This document shows, one piece after another, positions 1 through 9,386 of a stretch of 64,000 nt of DNA; the first letter of the stretch is position 1; every line of letters begins with the position of its first letter. The stretch is from assembly GCA_030655135.1 (NCBI GenBank), contig JAURWC010000022.1, forward strand, positions 310,001-374,000, written 5' to 3'. The notes below the pieces were generated by a model. That model ran no database searches and was not told the DNA's origin. It saw only the letters and a program-made list of their open reading frames with translations. The stretch comes from Hyphomicrobiaceae bacterium (GTDB lineage Bacteria; Pseudomonadota; Alphaproteobacteria; Rhizobiales; Hyphomicrobiaceae). A program made the position numbers and the translations under genes.

Positions 1-590
1 CGGCCGACACAGAAGCCGTCGGATAGCGTCAATGCAACCTGGCGGCCGGCGGCGTTGGCGATCGTAACCGCCTCGCGAAAGGCAGCCTTGGCAGCGGGCT
101 TATCGAACAGATAGCCTTCGAGGTAGACGATGGCGCTGTCGCGGATGATGGCGGGGTCGACCTGGGTGCTGTCCAAGTCCGTGGAGATGCCAAGATAGGT
201 GTTCATCGTCCGCTCGCCGTCGGGCGTAACGAGGATCAGGCAGCGCCCGGTGGGATCGCCGCCGGCGATGGCAGGGCTGTCGAACTTGACGCCGATAGCA
301 TTGATGTCATGGCGGAAGATCTTGCCGAACTCATCGTCGGCAACCTTGCCGATGAAGGCCGCATTTCCGCCGAAAGAGGCCAGGCCGGCTATCGTATTGG
401 CGGCCGATCCGCCCGACGTTTCGACTGCAGGGCCCATGCTGGCATAGAGCGAAGCCACGCGATCGGCATCGACCAGGGTCATCGCGCCCTTGGTGGCGCC
501 GTGGGTCACCAGGAACTGCTCGTCGCAGCGGCCGATGATGTCGACAATTGCATTGCCGATGGCAACGACGTCGTAGCGCGCAGTGGTCAT
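1..590 (-). CDS. PfkB-family sugar/adenosine kinase, 5' part only
   Basis: This gene starts at ATG 590-588 on the minus strand and runs off the left edge, so about 196 codons are visible. The start MTTARYDVVAIGNAIVDI and the later GGSAANT motif are typical of the N-terminal half of PfkB/ribokinase-fold kinases, and the sequence most resembles bacterial adenosine kinase, which phosphorylates adenosine to AMP. The C-terminal catalytic Asp and anion hole lie outside the window, so substrate cannot be settled. A purine-rich AGGGGG lies just upstream of the ATG. It follows holA on the same strand after a 91-nt gap. Confidence 0.85.
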   Translation of the reverse strand, partial: MTTARYDVVAIGNAIVDIIGRCDEQFLVTHGATKGAMTLVDADRVASLYASMGPAVETSGGSAANTIAGLASFGGNAAFIGKVADDEFGKIFRHDINAIGVKFDSPAIAGGDPTGRCLILVTPDGERTMNTYLGISTDLDSTQVDPAIIRDSAIVYLEGYLFDKPAAKAAFREAVTIANAAGRQVALTLSDGFCVG

Positions 591-681
591 GGTGCCCCCT
601 GTGGTTCAGCGGGCGCACTATAGGGACGGCGGGCCGAGGCGCAAGGACGCGGGTGTCGCGTGTTGGATCGGCGCGAAGCGG

Positions 682-1728
682 CTAGCGGCGCGTGGTGGCG
701 CTGACGCCTGCGCGGGCGTGCTTGGCGAGCGTGAGCAGCAGGCGTTCGCTGAGCGTGTCTTCCAGCGCGCTCGTCAAGCGGGCCGCCTTGGCAGCTGTCG
801 CGATGGCGGACAGGGCCGTGTCGAGCCGCGGCGTCGACCACAGGCGGAGCTGTGCTGCGAAAGTCTCTTTTTGCCGGAAATGGAGCGGCGGACGCAGGCC
901 GCGCAGCGCATCGTCCAGGGAACGGCCCTGATCCATGGCGGTGCGCGTGCGATGCAGGCGGTGAAAGTAGCGTTGCGTCGCCAGGATGATGCCTTGCGGG
1001 CTTTCGCCGGCTGCAACCGAGCGCGTGAACTCACCGACCGCGCGGGCTGCATCGCCAGAGGCGGCGGCCGTGATGATGCGGTCCATGGACTGCTCGGAGG
1101 CGTCGCCGACGATGGCTTCAACGTCGTCGACGTCAATTTCGGCTTTTCCCAAGGCGTAAAGCGTAAGCTTTTCGACCTCTCCCCGGGATAGGCCACGATC
1201 GGCGCCGAGGCGCGAGACAAGCAGGTCGCGGGCGTCAGGGGCAATTTTGATGCCGGCGGCGTCGAGCACTTGGCGGACCATGCCCTCGAGGTCTTGGGCC
1301 TCGTCGCCGTAGCAGGCGATCGCGGCCGCCGTTGCCGACTTCTCAAACAGCGGGCGTAGTCCTTCGTCGGGTTTGAGGTTGCCGGCTTCGACGATCAACA
1401 CGCCGGCGATCGGCGGGCCCTCCAGCAAGGGGCGTAGGGCGTTGGCGTTGATGCGGCGGCTGGCGGCCGTGCGTACGATCTTGCGGCCGCCAAACATCGG
1501 CATCGTCATGAGTTCGACGGCGAGGCGGTCCGGGTCGTTGTCGAGGTCGGAATCGTCGACGCGGATGATTTCGCCGGCGGGATCTTCGCGTTGCGCCAAA
1601 GCGCGTGCGAGCAGTGCGGAACGCTCTGACACGAGCCCGGCGTCGCTGCCGAAGAAGAGAATTGCGGATAGGCGTGGATCAGGCGATTTGAGGAAGGCGT
1701 TAGCCTGGTGTGCCTTGACGGCAACCAT
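682..1728 (-). CDS. holA: DNA polymerase III delta subunit
   Basis: 348 residues, the usual size for HolA. Delta opens the beta sliding clamp inside the clamp loader during replication. The sequence starts MVAVKAHQANAFL and has the alphaproteobacterial delta layout: an N-terminal AAA-like domain without a functional Walker motif (FFGSDAGLVSERS near residues 26-38), a middle region with LSRGEVEKLTLY near 185-196, and a helical C-terminal collar domain with TQRYFHRLHR. It lies 7 nt downstream of lptE in the leuS-lptE-holA run, an arrangement well known in proteobacteria, which supports the call. Confidence 0.93.
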   Translation of the reverse strand: MVAVKAHQANAFLKSPDPRLSAILFFGSDAGLVSERSALLARALAQREDPAGEIIRVDDSDLDNDPDRLAVELMTMPMFGGRKIVRTAASRRINANALRPLLEGPPIAGVLIVEAGNLKPDEGLRPLFEKSATAAAIACYGDEAQDLEGMVRQVLDAAGIKIAPDARDLLVSRLGADRGLSRGEVEKLTLYALGKAEIDVDDVEAIVGDASEQSMDRIITAAASGDAARAVGEFTRSVAAGESPQGIILATQRYFHRLHRTRTAMDQGRSLDDALRGLRPPLHFRQKETFAAQLRLWSTPRLDTALSAIATAAKAARLTSALEDTLSERLLLTLAKHARAGVSATTRR

Positions 1729-1735
1729 GAATGGC

Positions 1736-2329
1736 TCAGGCCGACGTGGCGAGGTAGGCGGCCAAGCGCGACTTCAACTCTTCTCCGACGGTCTTGGCGG
1801 CGCGATCCTGAGCGTCTTTTTCGGCGCGCACGTTGGAGTAGATCGACGTGAAGCGCTCGTAGCTGGCCTGGCCGAAGCTCTTGCCCTTGAGCACCACGGC
1901 CTTATCGGCAATGCGGACAAGCTGGAAAGATGCGTCGATCGAATAGATCTGGCTCTGGGCGTCGCCGTCGCTGCGGATCAGAGTCGAGGTTTTGCCTTCG
2001 CTGATAGCTACTTCGAGGCGGTAGGCAGGTTGCGGGGCGTTGCCGCCGCCGGTTGCCTGGAAGATGAGCTCGTTGCGGATGCGTTGGCCAACGCGGCCAG
2101 GGATCGGCGCCATTTCAACCTGGGCCAGCTTTTCAGAGACGTTGCCGCCGCCGAACTGCCCCGAACCGTAAAGCGGGCGGAACCCGGAATCGCCGCAAGC
2201 GGAGAGGATGGGGGCTGCAACCGAGACCGTAAGCAAGGCAAGCAGGAACGAACGGCGGGAGCTGGTTCCCGTCTCGTCACTCGAACTGTCGTTCGAGCCT
2301 GCCGGCCGATCCGCCTTAGGCAACGACAT
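1736..2329 (-). CDS. lptE: LPS-assembly lipoprotein LptE
   Basis: 197 residues. A twin-arginine-like stretch ([11 protein letters not shown]) precedes a hydrophobic signal and the lipobox LSAC, giving a lipidated Cys45 after cleavage. The mature part (GFRPLYG...) is characteristic of LptE/RlpB, which plugs the LptD barrel and helps insert lipopolysaccharide in the outer leaflet of the outer membrane. The start overlaps the 3' end of leuS by 14 bp, so translation is probably coupled. The leuS-lptE-holA order agrees with the assignment. Confidence 0.92.
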   Translation of the reverse strand: MSLPKADRPAGSNDSSSDETGTSSRRSFLLALLTVSVAAPILSACGDSGFRPLYGSGQFGGGNVSEKLAQVEMAPIPGRVGQRIRNELIFQATGGGNAPQPAYRLEVAISEGKTSTLIRSDGDAQSQIYSIDASFQLVRIADKAVVLKGKSFGQASYERFTSIYSNVRAEKDAQDRAAKTVGEELKSRLAAYLATSA

Positions 2330-4946
2330 TCACAATCCTCTGCGGCACTACGATCACCTTCTTCGGCGCCTTGCCCTCAAGGGCACGTACCACCGAATCA
2401 AGGCGCAAAGCGGCCGCCTCTACTTCGTCTTTTCCAGCCGTGCGTGCAATGATCAGCTCGTCACGGCGCTTGCCATTTACCTGTACGGCAATGGTGATCT
2501 GATCGTCAACGAGCAAGGCCGCCTCAGCGGCCGGCCAGGGCGCGATGGTGATGAGGGTGTTGTATCCAAGCCGCGACCAGCACTCCTCAGCCAGGTGGGG
2601 CATCATGGGCGCGATCGATTGCGCAAGAAATTCAGCGGCTTCCCGTTGAGCCCAGGGGAGACCCGCCCCAGACTTCTGCACAGCCGCCGACAGGGCGTTG
2701 GTGAACTCGTAGATCTGGGCCACAGCCACGTTGAAGCGCAAACCTTCGATGTTGCGGCCGATGGCGTCCAGCGCCTTGTGGGCGGCCCGGCGCAGTTCTG
2801 TGGCTTCGGGTCCGAACTCTGTGGGCTTGGCTGAGCCTGGCGGAGGGGCCGTGTCCGCGACGTCCTCAATCAGGCGCCAGACGCGCTGCAAAAAGCGGCC
2901 GGCGCCTTGGACGCCGGCTTCGGTCCAGATCACGTCCCGCTCTGGCGGGCTGTCGGACAGCATGAACCAGCGGGCGCAGTCGGCGCCCCAATGGGCCAGG
3001 ATGTCGTCCGGATCGACCAAGTTTTTCTTGGACTTGGACATCTTGATGATGTCGCCGATCAAGGCCGGCTTGTTGGTCGCGATTTCGGTGGCGGTGCGGG
3101 TGCTGCCTTCGCCATTGATGCGGACGTCTGTGGGCAGCAGCCATTGACCGTCCGCTGACTTGTAGGTCTCGTGCGTGACCATGCCCTGGGTAAAGAGAGC
3201 GGCAAAAGGCTCGCGCACGTTCGAGGCGAGCTGCAGGTGGCCGGTGTCGGACAGCGCGCGGGTGAAGAAACGCGCGTACAGCAAGTGCAGGATCGCGTGC
3301 TCGATGCCGCCGATGTACTGGTCGACGGGCAGCCAGTATTTGGCTTCGGCCTTGTTCGTCGGCGTCTCCGCGCCGGGGTCGGTGAAGCGGGCGAAGTACC
3401 AGGAGCTGTCGACGAAGGTGTCCATCGTGTCGGTCTCGCGGCGGGCGGGCTTGCCGCACGAGGGACAGGAGACGTCCTTCCAGGTGGGATGGCGTTCCAG
3501 CGGATTGCCGGGCTTGTCGAAGGTGGCGTCTTCCGGCAGTTCGATCGGCAAGTCCTTGTCGGGAACGGGAACGACGCCGCAATCCTTGCAATGGACGACG
3601 GGGATCGGGCAGCCCCAGTAGCGCTGGCGCGAAATGCCCCAGTCGCGCAGGCGGAAGTTGACCTTGCGTTGCGCCACAGGTTTGCCGGAGAGCGTTTGTT
3701 TTTCCAGGCGCGAGGCGGCTTCCTCGAACGCGGCCTTGGTGTCCAGGCCGTCGAGGAAGCGCGAGTTGATCATCGTTCCGTCGCCGTCATAGGCTTTGTT
3801 TTCGATCTTGAACGTCGAGGCCTTCTCGCCGGGCGGCAGGATGACGGGCTCGACTGGCAGGTCGTATTTGCGGGCAAAATCGAGATCGCGCTGATCGCCC
3901 GACGGGCAGGCGAAGATGGCGCCAGTGCCGTAGTCCATCAGCACGAAGTTGGCGACGTAGACGGGCAGCAGCCAATCCGGCTCGAAAGGATGGCGGGCGC
4001 GGATGCCGGTGTCGAAGCCCTTCTTTTCCGCGCTTTCGACGTCGGCAACGGAAGTGCCCATGCGGCGGCACTCGTCGCAGAAGGCAGCGAGTGCGGGGTT
4101 CTTTTCGGCGGCGGCCTTGGCCAGCGGATGATCGGCAGCGATCGCCATGAACGAGGCGCCGAACAGGGTGTCGGGTCGGGTCGTGTAGATTTCCAGCTCG
4201 TCGTATCCCTTGGGGGCGGTGGCTGGCTCCAGCTCCCAGCGGATCGACAGGCCTTCGGAGCGGCCAATCCAGTTGGCCTGCATCAGGCGCACCTTCTCGG
4301 GCCACTTCTCCAGGGTCTGCAGGGCGTCGAGCAGCTCGTCGGAATACTGCGTGATCTTGAAGAACCACTGCGTCAGCTCGCGCTGCTCCACGAGGGCGCC
4401 TGAGCGCCAGCCGCGGCCGTCGATCACTTGCTCGTTGGCCAAAACGGTGTGGTCGACCGGGTCCCAGTTGACCTTCGACGACTTGCGATAGGCCAGACCC
4501 TTCTTCAGCATGTCCAGGAAGAGTTTTTGCTGGTGGCGGTAGTAGCTCACGTTGCACGTGGCGATCTCACGCGACCAATCGAGCGACAGGCCCATGGACT
4601 TGAGCTGGCCCTTCATCGTGTCGATGTTGGCGTAGGTCCAGGCGGCGGGGTGGGTCTTGCGTTCGATGGCGGCGTTTTCGGCCGGCATGCCGAAGGCGTC
4701 CCAGCCCATCGGGTGCAGCACGTTGAAGCCCTTGGCGCGCTTGTAGCGGGCGAACACGTCACCCATGGCGTAGTTGCGGACATGGCCCATGTGGATGCGC
4801 CCCGAGGGATACGGGAACATCTCCAGCACGTAGCACTTGGGGCGGCTCGGGTCGGCGACGGCTCGGAAGATTTCGGCTTCGGCCCAGGCGTCCTGCCAGT
4901 GCTTTTCGCGTGCGGGGGCGTTGTAGCGTTCGCGTTCGATGGCCAT
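2316..4946 (-). CDS. leuS: Leucyl-tRNA synthetase
   Basis: 876 residues, full length for bacterial LeuRS. It charges tRNA-Leu with leucine. Class I signatures are both present: HMGH at residues 52-55 and KMSKS near 634-638. The CP1 editing region contains the expected TRPDTLFGA motif, and CxxC-type zinc motifs (HCKDCG and CPSCG) are visible around residues 450-500. It is the first gene of the minus-strand leuS-lptE-holA group. Its start faces the Fic gene across a 292-nt region that holds an array of palindromic half-sites, so its promoter lies in or near that array. Confidence 0.98.
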   Translation of the reverse strand: MAIERERYNAPAREKHWQDAWAEAEIFRAVADPSRPKCYVLEMFPYPSGRIHMGHVRNYAMGDVFARYKRAKGFNVLHPMGWDAFGMPAENAAIERKTHPAAWTYANIDTMKGQLKSMGLSLDWSREIATCNVSYYRHQQKLFLDMLKKGLAYRKSSKVNWDPVDHTVLANEQVIDGRGWRSGALVEQRELTQWFFKITQYSDELLDALQTLEKWPEKVRLMQANWIGRSEGLSIRWELEPATAPKGYDELEIYTTRPDTLFGASFMAIAADHPLAKAAAEKNPALAAFCDECRRMGTSVADVESAEKKGFDTGIRARHPFEPDWLLPVYVANFVLMDYGTGAIFACPSGDQRDLDFARKYDLPVEPVILPPGEKASTFKIENKAYDGDGTMINSRFLDGLDTKAAFEEAASRLEKQTLSGKPVAQRKVNFRLRDWGISRQRYWGCPIPVVHCKDCGVVPVPDKDLPIELPEDATFDKPGNPLERHPTWKDVSCPSCGKPARRETDTMDTFVDSSWYFARFTDPGAETPTNKAEAKYWLPVDQYIGGIEHAILHLLYARFFTRALSDTGHLQLASNVREPFAALFTQGMVTHETYKSADGQWLLPTDVRINGEGSTRTATEIATNKPALIGDIIKMSKSKKNLVDPDDILAHWGADCARWFMLSDSPPERDVIWTEAGVQGAGRFLQRVWRLIEDVADTAPPPGSAKPTEFGPEATELRRAAHKALDAIGRNIEGLRFNVAVAQIYEFTNALSAAVQKSGAGLPWAQREAAEFLAQSIAPMMPHLAEECWSRLGYNTLITIAPWPAAEAALLVDDQITIAVQVNGKRRDELIIARTAGKDEVEAAALRLDSVVRALEGKAPKKVIVVPQRIVNVVA

Positions 4947-5065
4947 GGGATGGTTAACGATGTCTCTATGGGCTGGATTTGGGTTGCGGGCTTAAAGAGC
5001 GTGGAACGCTGGAGCGGTCAAGGCGAGGCGGGCGGGTGGATATGTGCACGGCACGGGCATGTGCG

Positions 5066-5240
5066 ATATGTCTGAGAAATGAGTTTTTTCAGACATATTG
5101 ACCAGATATGTCTGAGACGCCGACACGTCAGTGAGACATGTCTGAAAAATGCGATTTTGCCGACATATCGATGTAGACATGTCGTCGACGACGACATATG
5201 ACTGAACATATGTCGTCATTTTTAGGTTTTTCAGACATAT
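5066..5240. repeat. Array of ATATGTC/GACATAT half-sites before and over the fic start
   Basis: The leuS-fic intergenic region holds seven exact copies of the heptamer ATATGTC or its complement: forward at 5066, 5106 and 5208, reverse ending at 5098, 5168, 5199 and 5240. Two further sites are palindromic variants, AGACATGTCT at 5134-5143 and GACATGTC at 5176-5183. Some are paired as inverted repeats: 5066-5075 with 5089-5098 (10-bp arms), and 5190-5200 with 5207-5217 (11-bp arms, 6-nt spacer). The last copy, TCAGACATAT at 5231-5240, covers the first two bases of the fic ATG. Spacing is irregular, unlike CRISPR. This looks like a multi-site operator, probably for fic autoregulation; that role is inferred. 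Confidence 0.8.
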
Positions 5241-6405
5241 GAACGGCTTTGACCCGTCGAAACCCTTCAATCGCTTGCCCAAGCTGCCACCTACCGTCGA
5301 CTTGGAAACACGCGCCATCCTGAAGAAATGTGTCCCCGTGCATGCTGCGCTGGCGGCTTTGAGGGAACGCGGACGACAGATCCCGGATCAAACCGTGCTG
5401 ATCAATGCCATCCCCTTGATGGAAGCCAAGGACAGCTCCGCAATCGAAAATATCGTGACGACCAATGATGCGTTATTCCGGGATGCCAGTCTCAAAGAAG
5501 ACAGTGGGGCCGACCCTGCGACAAAGGAGGCTGCCCGCTACCGTGCGGCTCTACACCATGGCTTTGTCGCTCTCGATAAGCGCCCGATCTCGACCAAAAG
5601 CGCGGTCGATATCTGCCGAGAGTTGAAAGGCGTGGATCTCGACGTGCGACGGGTGCCGGGCACGACGCTCAAGAACCATCCCCGCCAAGAGGTGATCTAT
5701 ACGCCGCCACAGGGCGAGGATCTTCTCCGCGACCTTCTGGCCAACTGGGAGACGTTCCTGAATGCGGAAACGGACATCGACCCAGTCGTGCGCATGGCAG
5801 CCGCTCATTATCAATTCGAGGCCATCCACCCATTCGTTGATGGAAATGGACGCACGGGCCGCGTGCTCAACATTCTATTTCTCATCCAGGAAGGGCTACT
5901 GGATCAGCCGACGCTTTACCTGAGCCGGTACATCCTGAAGCATCGTGCCGACTACTATCGCCTGCTGCTCGAGGTCACGACCAAAGACGCTTGGGAGCCG
6001 TGGATTCTCTTCATGCTCGACGGCGTCGAGAGTACGGCACGGTGGACGACGGAAAAGGTGGGTGCGGTCCATGACTTGATCGAAGCGACAGCGCAATATG
6101 TCCGGGACGCAGCCCCCAAGATCTACTCGCGTGAGCTGATCGATGCGATATTTACGCAGGCATACTGCCGGATCGGCAACGTCGTGGAGCTAAAGGTCGC
6201 CAAACGCGAGGCCGCCTCCAAGTATCTTCAGCAGCTCGTCCGGATTGGCATCCTCCGCGAGGAGAAGGTGGGCCGCGAGAAGCTATTCCTCAATTTCAGA
6301 TATTTGCAGCTGCTTGGAAACGACGACAATCACTACGAAGCTCTTCCGGTCTCCAATAGCAACATCAGCCCCCGGCGCTCAAGCGATGCAATCGAAGACC
6401 ACTGA
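5239..6405 (+). CDS. Fic-domain AMP-transferase with C-terminal winged helix
   Basis: 388 residues. The Fic core motif HPFVDGNGRTGR is complete at residues 197-208, including the catalytic His197 and the phosphate-binding GNGR, so the enzyme should transfer AMP (or another nucleotide moiety) to a protein hydroxyl. An N-terminal inhibitory motif of the (S/T)xxxE(G/N) type, SSAIEN at residues 66-71, is present, which in class II Fic proteins blocks productive ATP binding. The C-terminal part (from about residue 305) reads as a winged helix ending in GREKLFLNFRYLQLL, as in SoFic-like proteins. No strong ribosome-binding site is visible, and the start codon lies inside an operator-like repeat. 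It overlaps yggS by 20 bp. Targets are unknown. Confidence 0.93.
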   Translation: MNGFDPSKPFNRLPKLPPTVDLETRAILKKCVPVHAALAALRERGRQIPDQTVLINAIPLMEAKDSSAIENIVTTNDALFRDASLKEDSGADPATKEAARYRAALHHGFVALDKRPISTKSAVDICRELKGVDLDVRRVPGTTLKNHPRQEVIYTPPQGEDLLRDLLANWETFLNAETDIDPVVRMAAAHYQFEAIHPFVDGNGRTGRVLNILFLIQEGLLDQPTLYLSRYILKHRADYYRLLLEVTTKDAWEPWILFMLDGVESTARWTTEKVGAVHDLIEATAQYVRDAAPKIYSRELIDAIFTQAYCRIGNVVELKVAKREAASKYLQQLVRIGILREEKVGREKLFLNFRYLQLLGNDDNHYEALPVSNSNISPRRSSDAIEDH

Positions 6406-7051
6406 AGCCCTCGCCGACATCAATGCCCGCCTCGGGGAGGCTGCGCGCGAAGATGGCCGCAGCCCGAATGACGTGAAGCTGATTGCCGTGTCGAAGACGT
6501 TCGACGCGCCTGACATCTTGCCGGTGCTTGATGTAGGCCAGCGGCTGTTCGGCGAAAACCGCGTGCAGGAGGCGAAAAGCAAATGGCCCGAGCTGAAGGA
6601 GCGATATCCGGATATCGAGCTGCATTTGATCGGGCCGTTGCAGTCAAATAAGGCCAAGGAGGCGGTCGAGCTGTTCGATGCCATCCATTCGATCGACCGG
6701 CCGAAGATCGCCAAGGTGATCGCCGAAGAGATGACGAAGCAGGGCAAGACGCTGCAGCTGTTCGTGCAGGTCAACACCGGCGAGGAGCCGCAGAAGGCCG
6801 GCGTGATGCCGCGCGAGACGAAGGCGTTCGTCGACATGTGCCGTGCCGAGTTGGGCCTGACGCTGGCAGGACTGATGTGCATTCCCCCGGTCGATGATGA
6901 GCCGGCGGTGCACTTCGCGTTCCTCGACAAGCTGGCGAAAGAATGCGGGCTTGCCGGGCGCAGCATGGGCATGAGTTCCGACTACGAAACAGCTGTGAAG
7001 TTCGGCGCTACCCACGTGAGAGTGGGTAGCGCGATTTTCGGCGCGCGTTGA
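6386..7051 (+). CDS. yggS: YggS/PLPBP family pyridoxal-phosphate homeostasis protein
   Basis: 221 residues from ATG 6386 (MQSKTTEAL), the usual length for YggS/PROSC. The protein folds as a single alanine-racemase-like barrel and binds PLP through the conserved lysine in LIAVSKTF (Lys37); it buffers free PLP and has no known catalytic reaction. Family motifs GENRVQEAKSK and LIGPLQSNK are present. A longer in-frame start at 6245 would lie inside fic, so 6386 is preferred. In many Rhizobiales yggS lies directly divergent from leuS; here the Fic gene sits between them. Confidence 0.95.
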   Translation: MQSKTTEALADINARLGEAAREDGRSPNDVKLIAVSKTFDAPDILPVLDVGQRLFGENRVQEAKSKWPELKERYPDIELHLIGPLQSNKAKEAVELFDAIHSIDRPKIAKVIAEEMTKQGKTLQLFVQVNTGEEPQKAGVMPRETKAFVDMCRAELGLTLAGLMCIPPVDDEPAVHFAFLDKLAKECGLAGRSMGMSSDYETAVKFGATHVRVGSAIFGAR

Positions 7052-7052
7052 C

Positions 7053-7970
7053 TCAGTCCAAGCCACGCCGGAAGAAAGGCCCGTAGTCGCGCAGGTCATC
7101 GCGGATCGACTCTTGGTCGAGAGCGCGATTGACGGCTCTTGCGGCGGCAGCGGGATCGGATGCCCGAACCGTCGTTCTTTCGCCTCGCGATTGAGGACGC
7201 TCTTGAGCGCTTGCGCCTGGTCCGCCGCTTCTGTCCGTCTGCTGTCCCGATTTGGGCGGACGCTGGGTGACGACGGTTTGTTCGAAATATTGGACGACTG
7301 CGATTGTAACCTGATGTTCGTCCTTGCGAACAACGCTGCCGTTTATCGACGCGTTCGTCAGGTGCAAGCTTGCAGCGCCAGAGTCGATTTTGATGTTGGG
7401 GCTAAGTCCAGCGCTCAGTGTCGTCGTGAAGAGGAGCTTGTCTATGAATGCTTTTTTGCCCTCCTCCGAGTAGGCATCGAACTTTGAAATATCCTTCAGC
7501 CGCCAATAGGTGCTGACGATTTCATCCAGGCCGACTTTGCCTGCAATCGGATAGATGAAATTCGCCCGCTGGTCTTCGGCGCTGCAGCCAGATTCTTGGC
7601 GAAGCTTCAGCATGTTGTCGACCATTCGGAACCGTCTCTCATTGTGACGGGTCTTCTCGGCGCTGCCTGTGATGTCCAGCGTGAACTGCCCACGGCTCAG
7701 GGGGTCTAACAGAGAGATCTTGCCCGCGGTGGCGTCATTGTCTTCCGTCATCTTCAATACGAAATCGAAGCCGATCATCGTTCCTTCAAGTTCCACTTCG
7801 GACGCAGCGGATAACCGGTTGATGCCCTCAGATATCTCACAACGCATTATCTTAACGATGTCGACAGTCGTCTTTCGCGAAAAGTCTTGGGGCAGGGGAT
7901 GAGTGGAGCAGCCGGCGAGAAGGACAGTCGGCAACAGCGCCATTGCAATCAGGCGAGAGGGGAATGTCAT
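7053..7970 (-). CDS. Hypothetical lipoprotein
   Basis: 305 residues. A signal peptide ends with the lipobox LLAGC near residue 20, so the mature protein is probably lipid-anchored. Residues 30-70 are rich in polar and charged residues (VDIVKIMRCEISEGI), and a Pro/Gln/Arg/Ser-rich low-complexity stretch lies near residues 235-275. I do not recognise a family. It is convergent with yggS, the stop codons being 1 nt apart. The upstream region 7971-8245 is AT-rich close to the start and then GC-rich, with no motif I can name. Confidence 0.7.
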   Translation of the reverse strand: MTFPSRLIAMALLPTVLLAGCSTHPLPQDFSRKTTVDIVKIMRCEISEGINRLSAASEVELEGTMIGFDFVLKMTEDNDATAGKISLLDPLSRGQFTLDITGSAEKTRHNERRFRMVDNMLKLRQESGCSAEDQRANFIYPIAGKVGLDEIVSTYWRLKDISKFDAYSEEGKKAFIDKLLFTTTLSAGLSPNIKIDSGAASLHLTNASINGSVVRKDEHQVTIAVVQYFEQTVVTQRPPKSGQQTDRSGGPGASAQERPQSRGERTTVRASDPAAAARAVNRALDQESIRDDLRDYGPFFRRGLD

Positions 7971-8245
7971 CCATCATCTCCGAGCAAAATAAACTGAAAA
8001 ATATTCAGACGGTCCAAAACTCGTTTGCGCTCGCTGTTGGTGGCGCACAACGGATGCGAGATTTTGAAGGGTGGGCGTGTGACGTCTGCGATACAGGACG
8101 GCGGGCGCTTCAATTGGCGCGCACGCATCCACAGGTTTTCCACCCGCTGCGGTTTCCGTCAGCGCCGGAACCACTTCGCGCCTGCTAACGTTCAGCCTGT
8201 GATTCGGTAGTGCTGCGTTCAACTTAGCCTCAAGGGGTAGAGATC
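7971..8245. other. Divergent intergenic region
   Basis: 275 nt between the divergent lipoprotein gene and the conserved unknown gene at 8246. The part next to the lipoprotein start (about 7975-8010) is AT-rich and may hold its promoter. AAGGGG at 8231-8236 is a plausible ribosome-binding site for the gene at 8246. No convincing RNA gene or repeat was seen. Confidence 0.4.
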
Positions 8246-9172
8246 ATGAGCGCGGCCACTTCTGCTGCCCGTTCCGAAGCTGATACCGGCGCCGATTTGG
8301 CGGCCGACGAAGCCGCACGCGAGGCGCGGGCTGAAGAACTCGACAAGCGCAAGGCCGCAGCGCCGGCGGCAAAGAAGTCCGTCACCGTGCGCAAGAAGGC
8401 GGTACCCGCTACGGGCTGGCACGAATTCCTCATCGACGTCTGGATCACGAACTTCAACTTTACGGAGTTCGGCATCTACAAGCGCACGCGCAATCGCGCG
8501 AAGTCGCGGCAGTTCACCGTCGACATGGACGTCTATGCCGAGGTGATCGAGAACGGTGAGCGCACGGGGCTGATCGCCTATCGCGAGGATCTGTGGAAGA
8601 AGGCGGAGGGCTTGGATCGCCGCCTGGTGTTCAAGCTGTTCTCCGAGAACCTGAACTGGCGCGCGACGATGGACCTGATGCTGGGCCGCTCGATCGCGCA
8701 GACGATCGGCGCGCGCGGCCTGCCGGTGATGACCTATTCGATCAATACCGACGAAGACAACTACATGGTCTACCTGGAGCGCTCGGCCAATAAGTGGCCG
8801 TTCATGCCGGAGTACTTCTCGTTCTTCCTGATCGACGACAAGAACAAGCCGGAGTTCTTCACGCTGCGGCGCGACATCATCAATCTGGCAGGCGACTATA
8901 CGTTGCGCGACCAGACGGGACAGAAGGTCGGCTACATCGACGGCAAGGTGTTCTCCATCGGCGGCAAGTGGCGCGGCCGAGTGAAAGCCGGGCATCACGC
9001 CGACAAGCGGCTGCTGACGGTCATGAAGCTGTTCGGCGGCCTCATGATCTTCAACAAGGATTGCCGCCGGCACATGAAGGATCTGTACCGTCAGGTGCGC
9101 AAGGGTAAGGTCGAGGTGAAGCTCGAACGGCAGGAAGGCGAGCTTTATATCAACCCGCGGCGGGTGCGGTAG
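8246..9172 (+). CDS. Conserved unknown protein, possible LURP-one/tubby-like domain
   Basis: 308 residues. The first 55 residues are Ala/Lys/Glu-rich and probably disordered. The remainder is a compact soluble protein with no signal peptide or membrane segment. Residues near 212-250 (the stretch around GDYTLRDQTGQKVGYIDG and KVFSIGGKWRG) resemble the strand-turn pattern of LURP-one-related/tubby C-terminal-like domains; this is a tentative inference from pattern only. A purine-rich AAGGGG precedes the ATG, and a strong terminator follows at 9198-9230, so the gene is probably monocistronic. The function is unknown. Confidence 0.75.
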   Translation: MSAATSAARSEADTGADLAADEAAREARAEELDKRKAAAPAAKKSVTVRKKAVPATGWHEFLIDVWITNFNFTEFGIYKRTRNRAKSRQFTVDMDVYAEVIENGERTGLIAYREDLWKKAEGLDRRLVFKLFSENLNWRATMDLMLGRSIAQTIGARGLPVMTYSINTDEDNYMVYLERSANKWPFMPEYFSFFLIDDKNKPEFFTLRRDIINLAGDYTLRDQTGQKVGYIDGKVFSIGGKWRGRVKAGHHADKRLLTVMKLFGGLMIFNKDCRRHMKDLYRQVRKGKVEVKLERQEGELYINPRRVR

Positions 9173-9197
9173 AAGCTCACGCGAGGTGGCTCGCGGT

Positions 9198-9230
9198 AAA
9201 GCAGCTGGCTCCGGCCGGCTGCTTTTTTTT
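9198..9230 (+). terminator. Rho-independent terminator
   Basis: A 9-bp stem (9201-9209 with 9214-9222, one G-T wobble) closes a TCCG tetraloop and is followed by eight T residues. Three A residues before the stem can pair with the first T residues. It ends the transcript of the gene at 8246-9172. Confidence 0.9.
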
Positions 9231-9386
9231 GTGTTTGGAGCGGCTACCGGCCGGCCGCCTAACCAGCCGCAGCCGGAGGAGCACTGCACGACCTCGTTGC
9301 TTTGAAGTTGGGCGAAATGCTATGCGCGCTGGCAAGGTGGCGCAGTTCAAGCGCCCAAAAGCAAAAGCATTGGGGAGTTCTCAGGG

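Noticed and set aside
1373-2452. 359-codon plus-strand frame spanning holA and lptE
   Set aside because: It covers two well-supported minus-strand genes and has no recognisable motif.
3171-4403. 410-codon open frame on the plus strand
   Set aside because: It lies entirely inside leuS on the other strand and shows no family pattern.
5066-5240. CRISPR-like repeats
   Set aside because: Repeats are short, occur in both orientations and have irregular spacing with no cas gene nearby.
8125-8145. DnaA box or origin
   Set aside because: A single ATCCACAGG-like word with two mismatches and no cluster is not enough.
9331-9352. Strong sigma-54 promoter for the orphan Amt
   Set aside because: Only GG and GC match at the right spacing; an alternative reading is one base short, so it is not listed as a feature.
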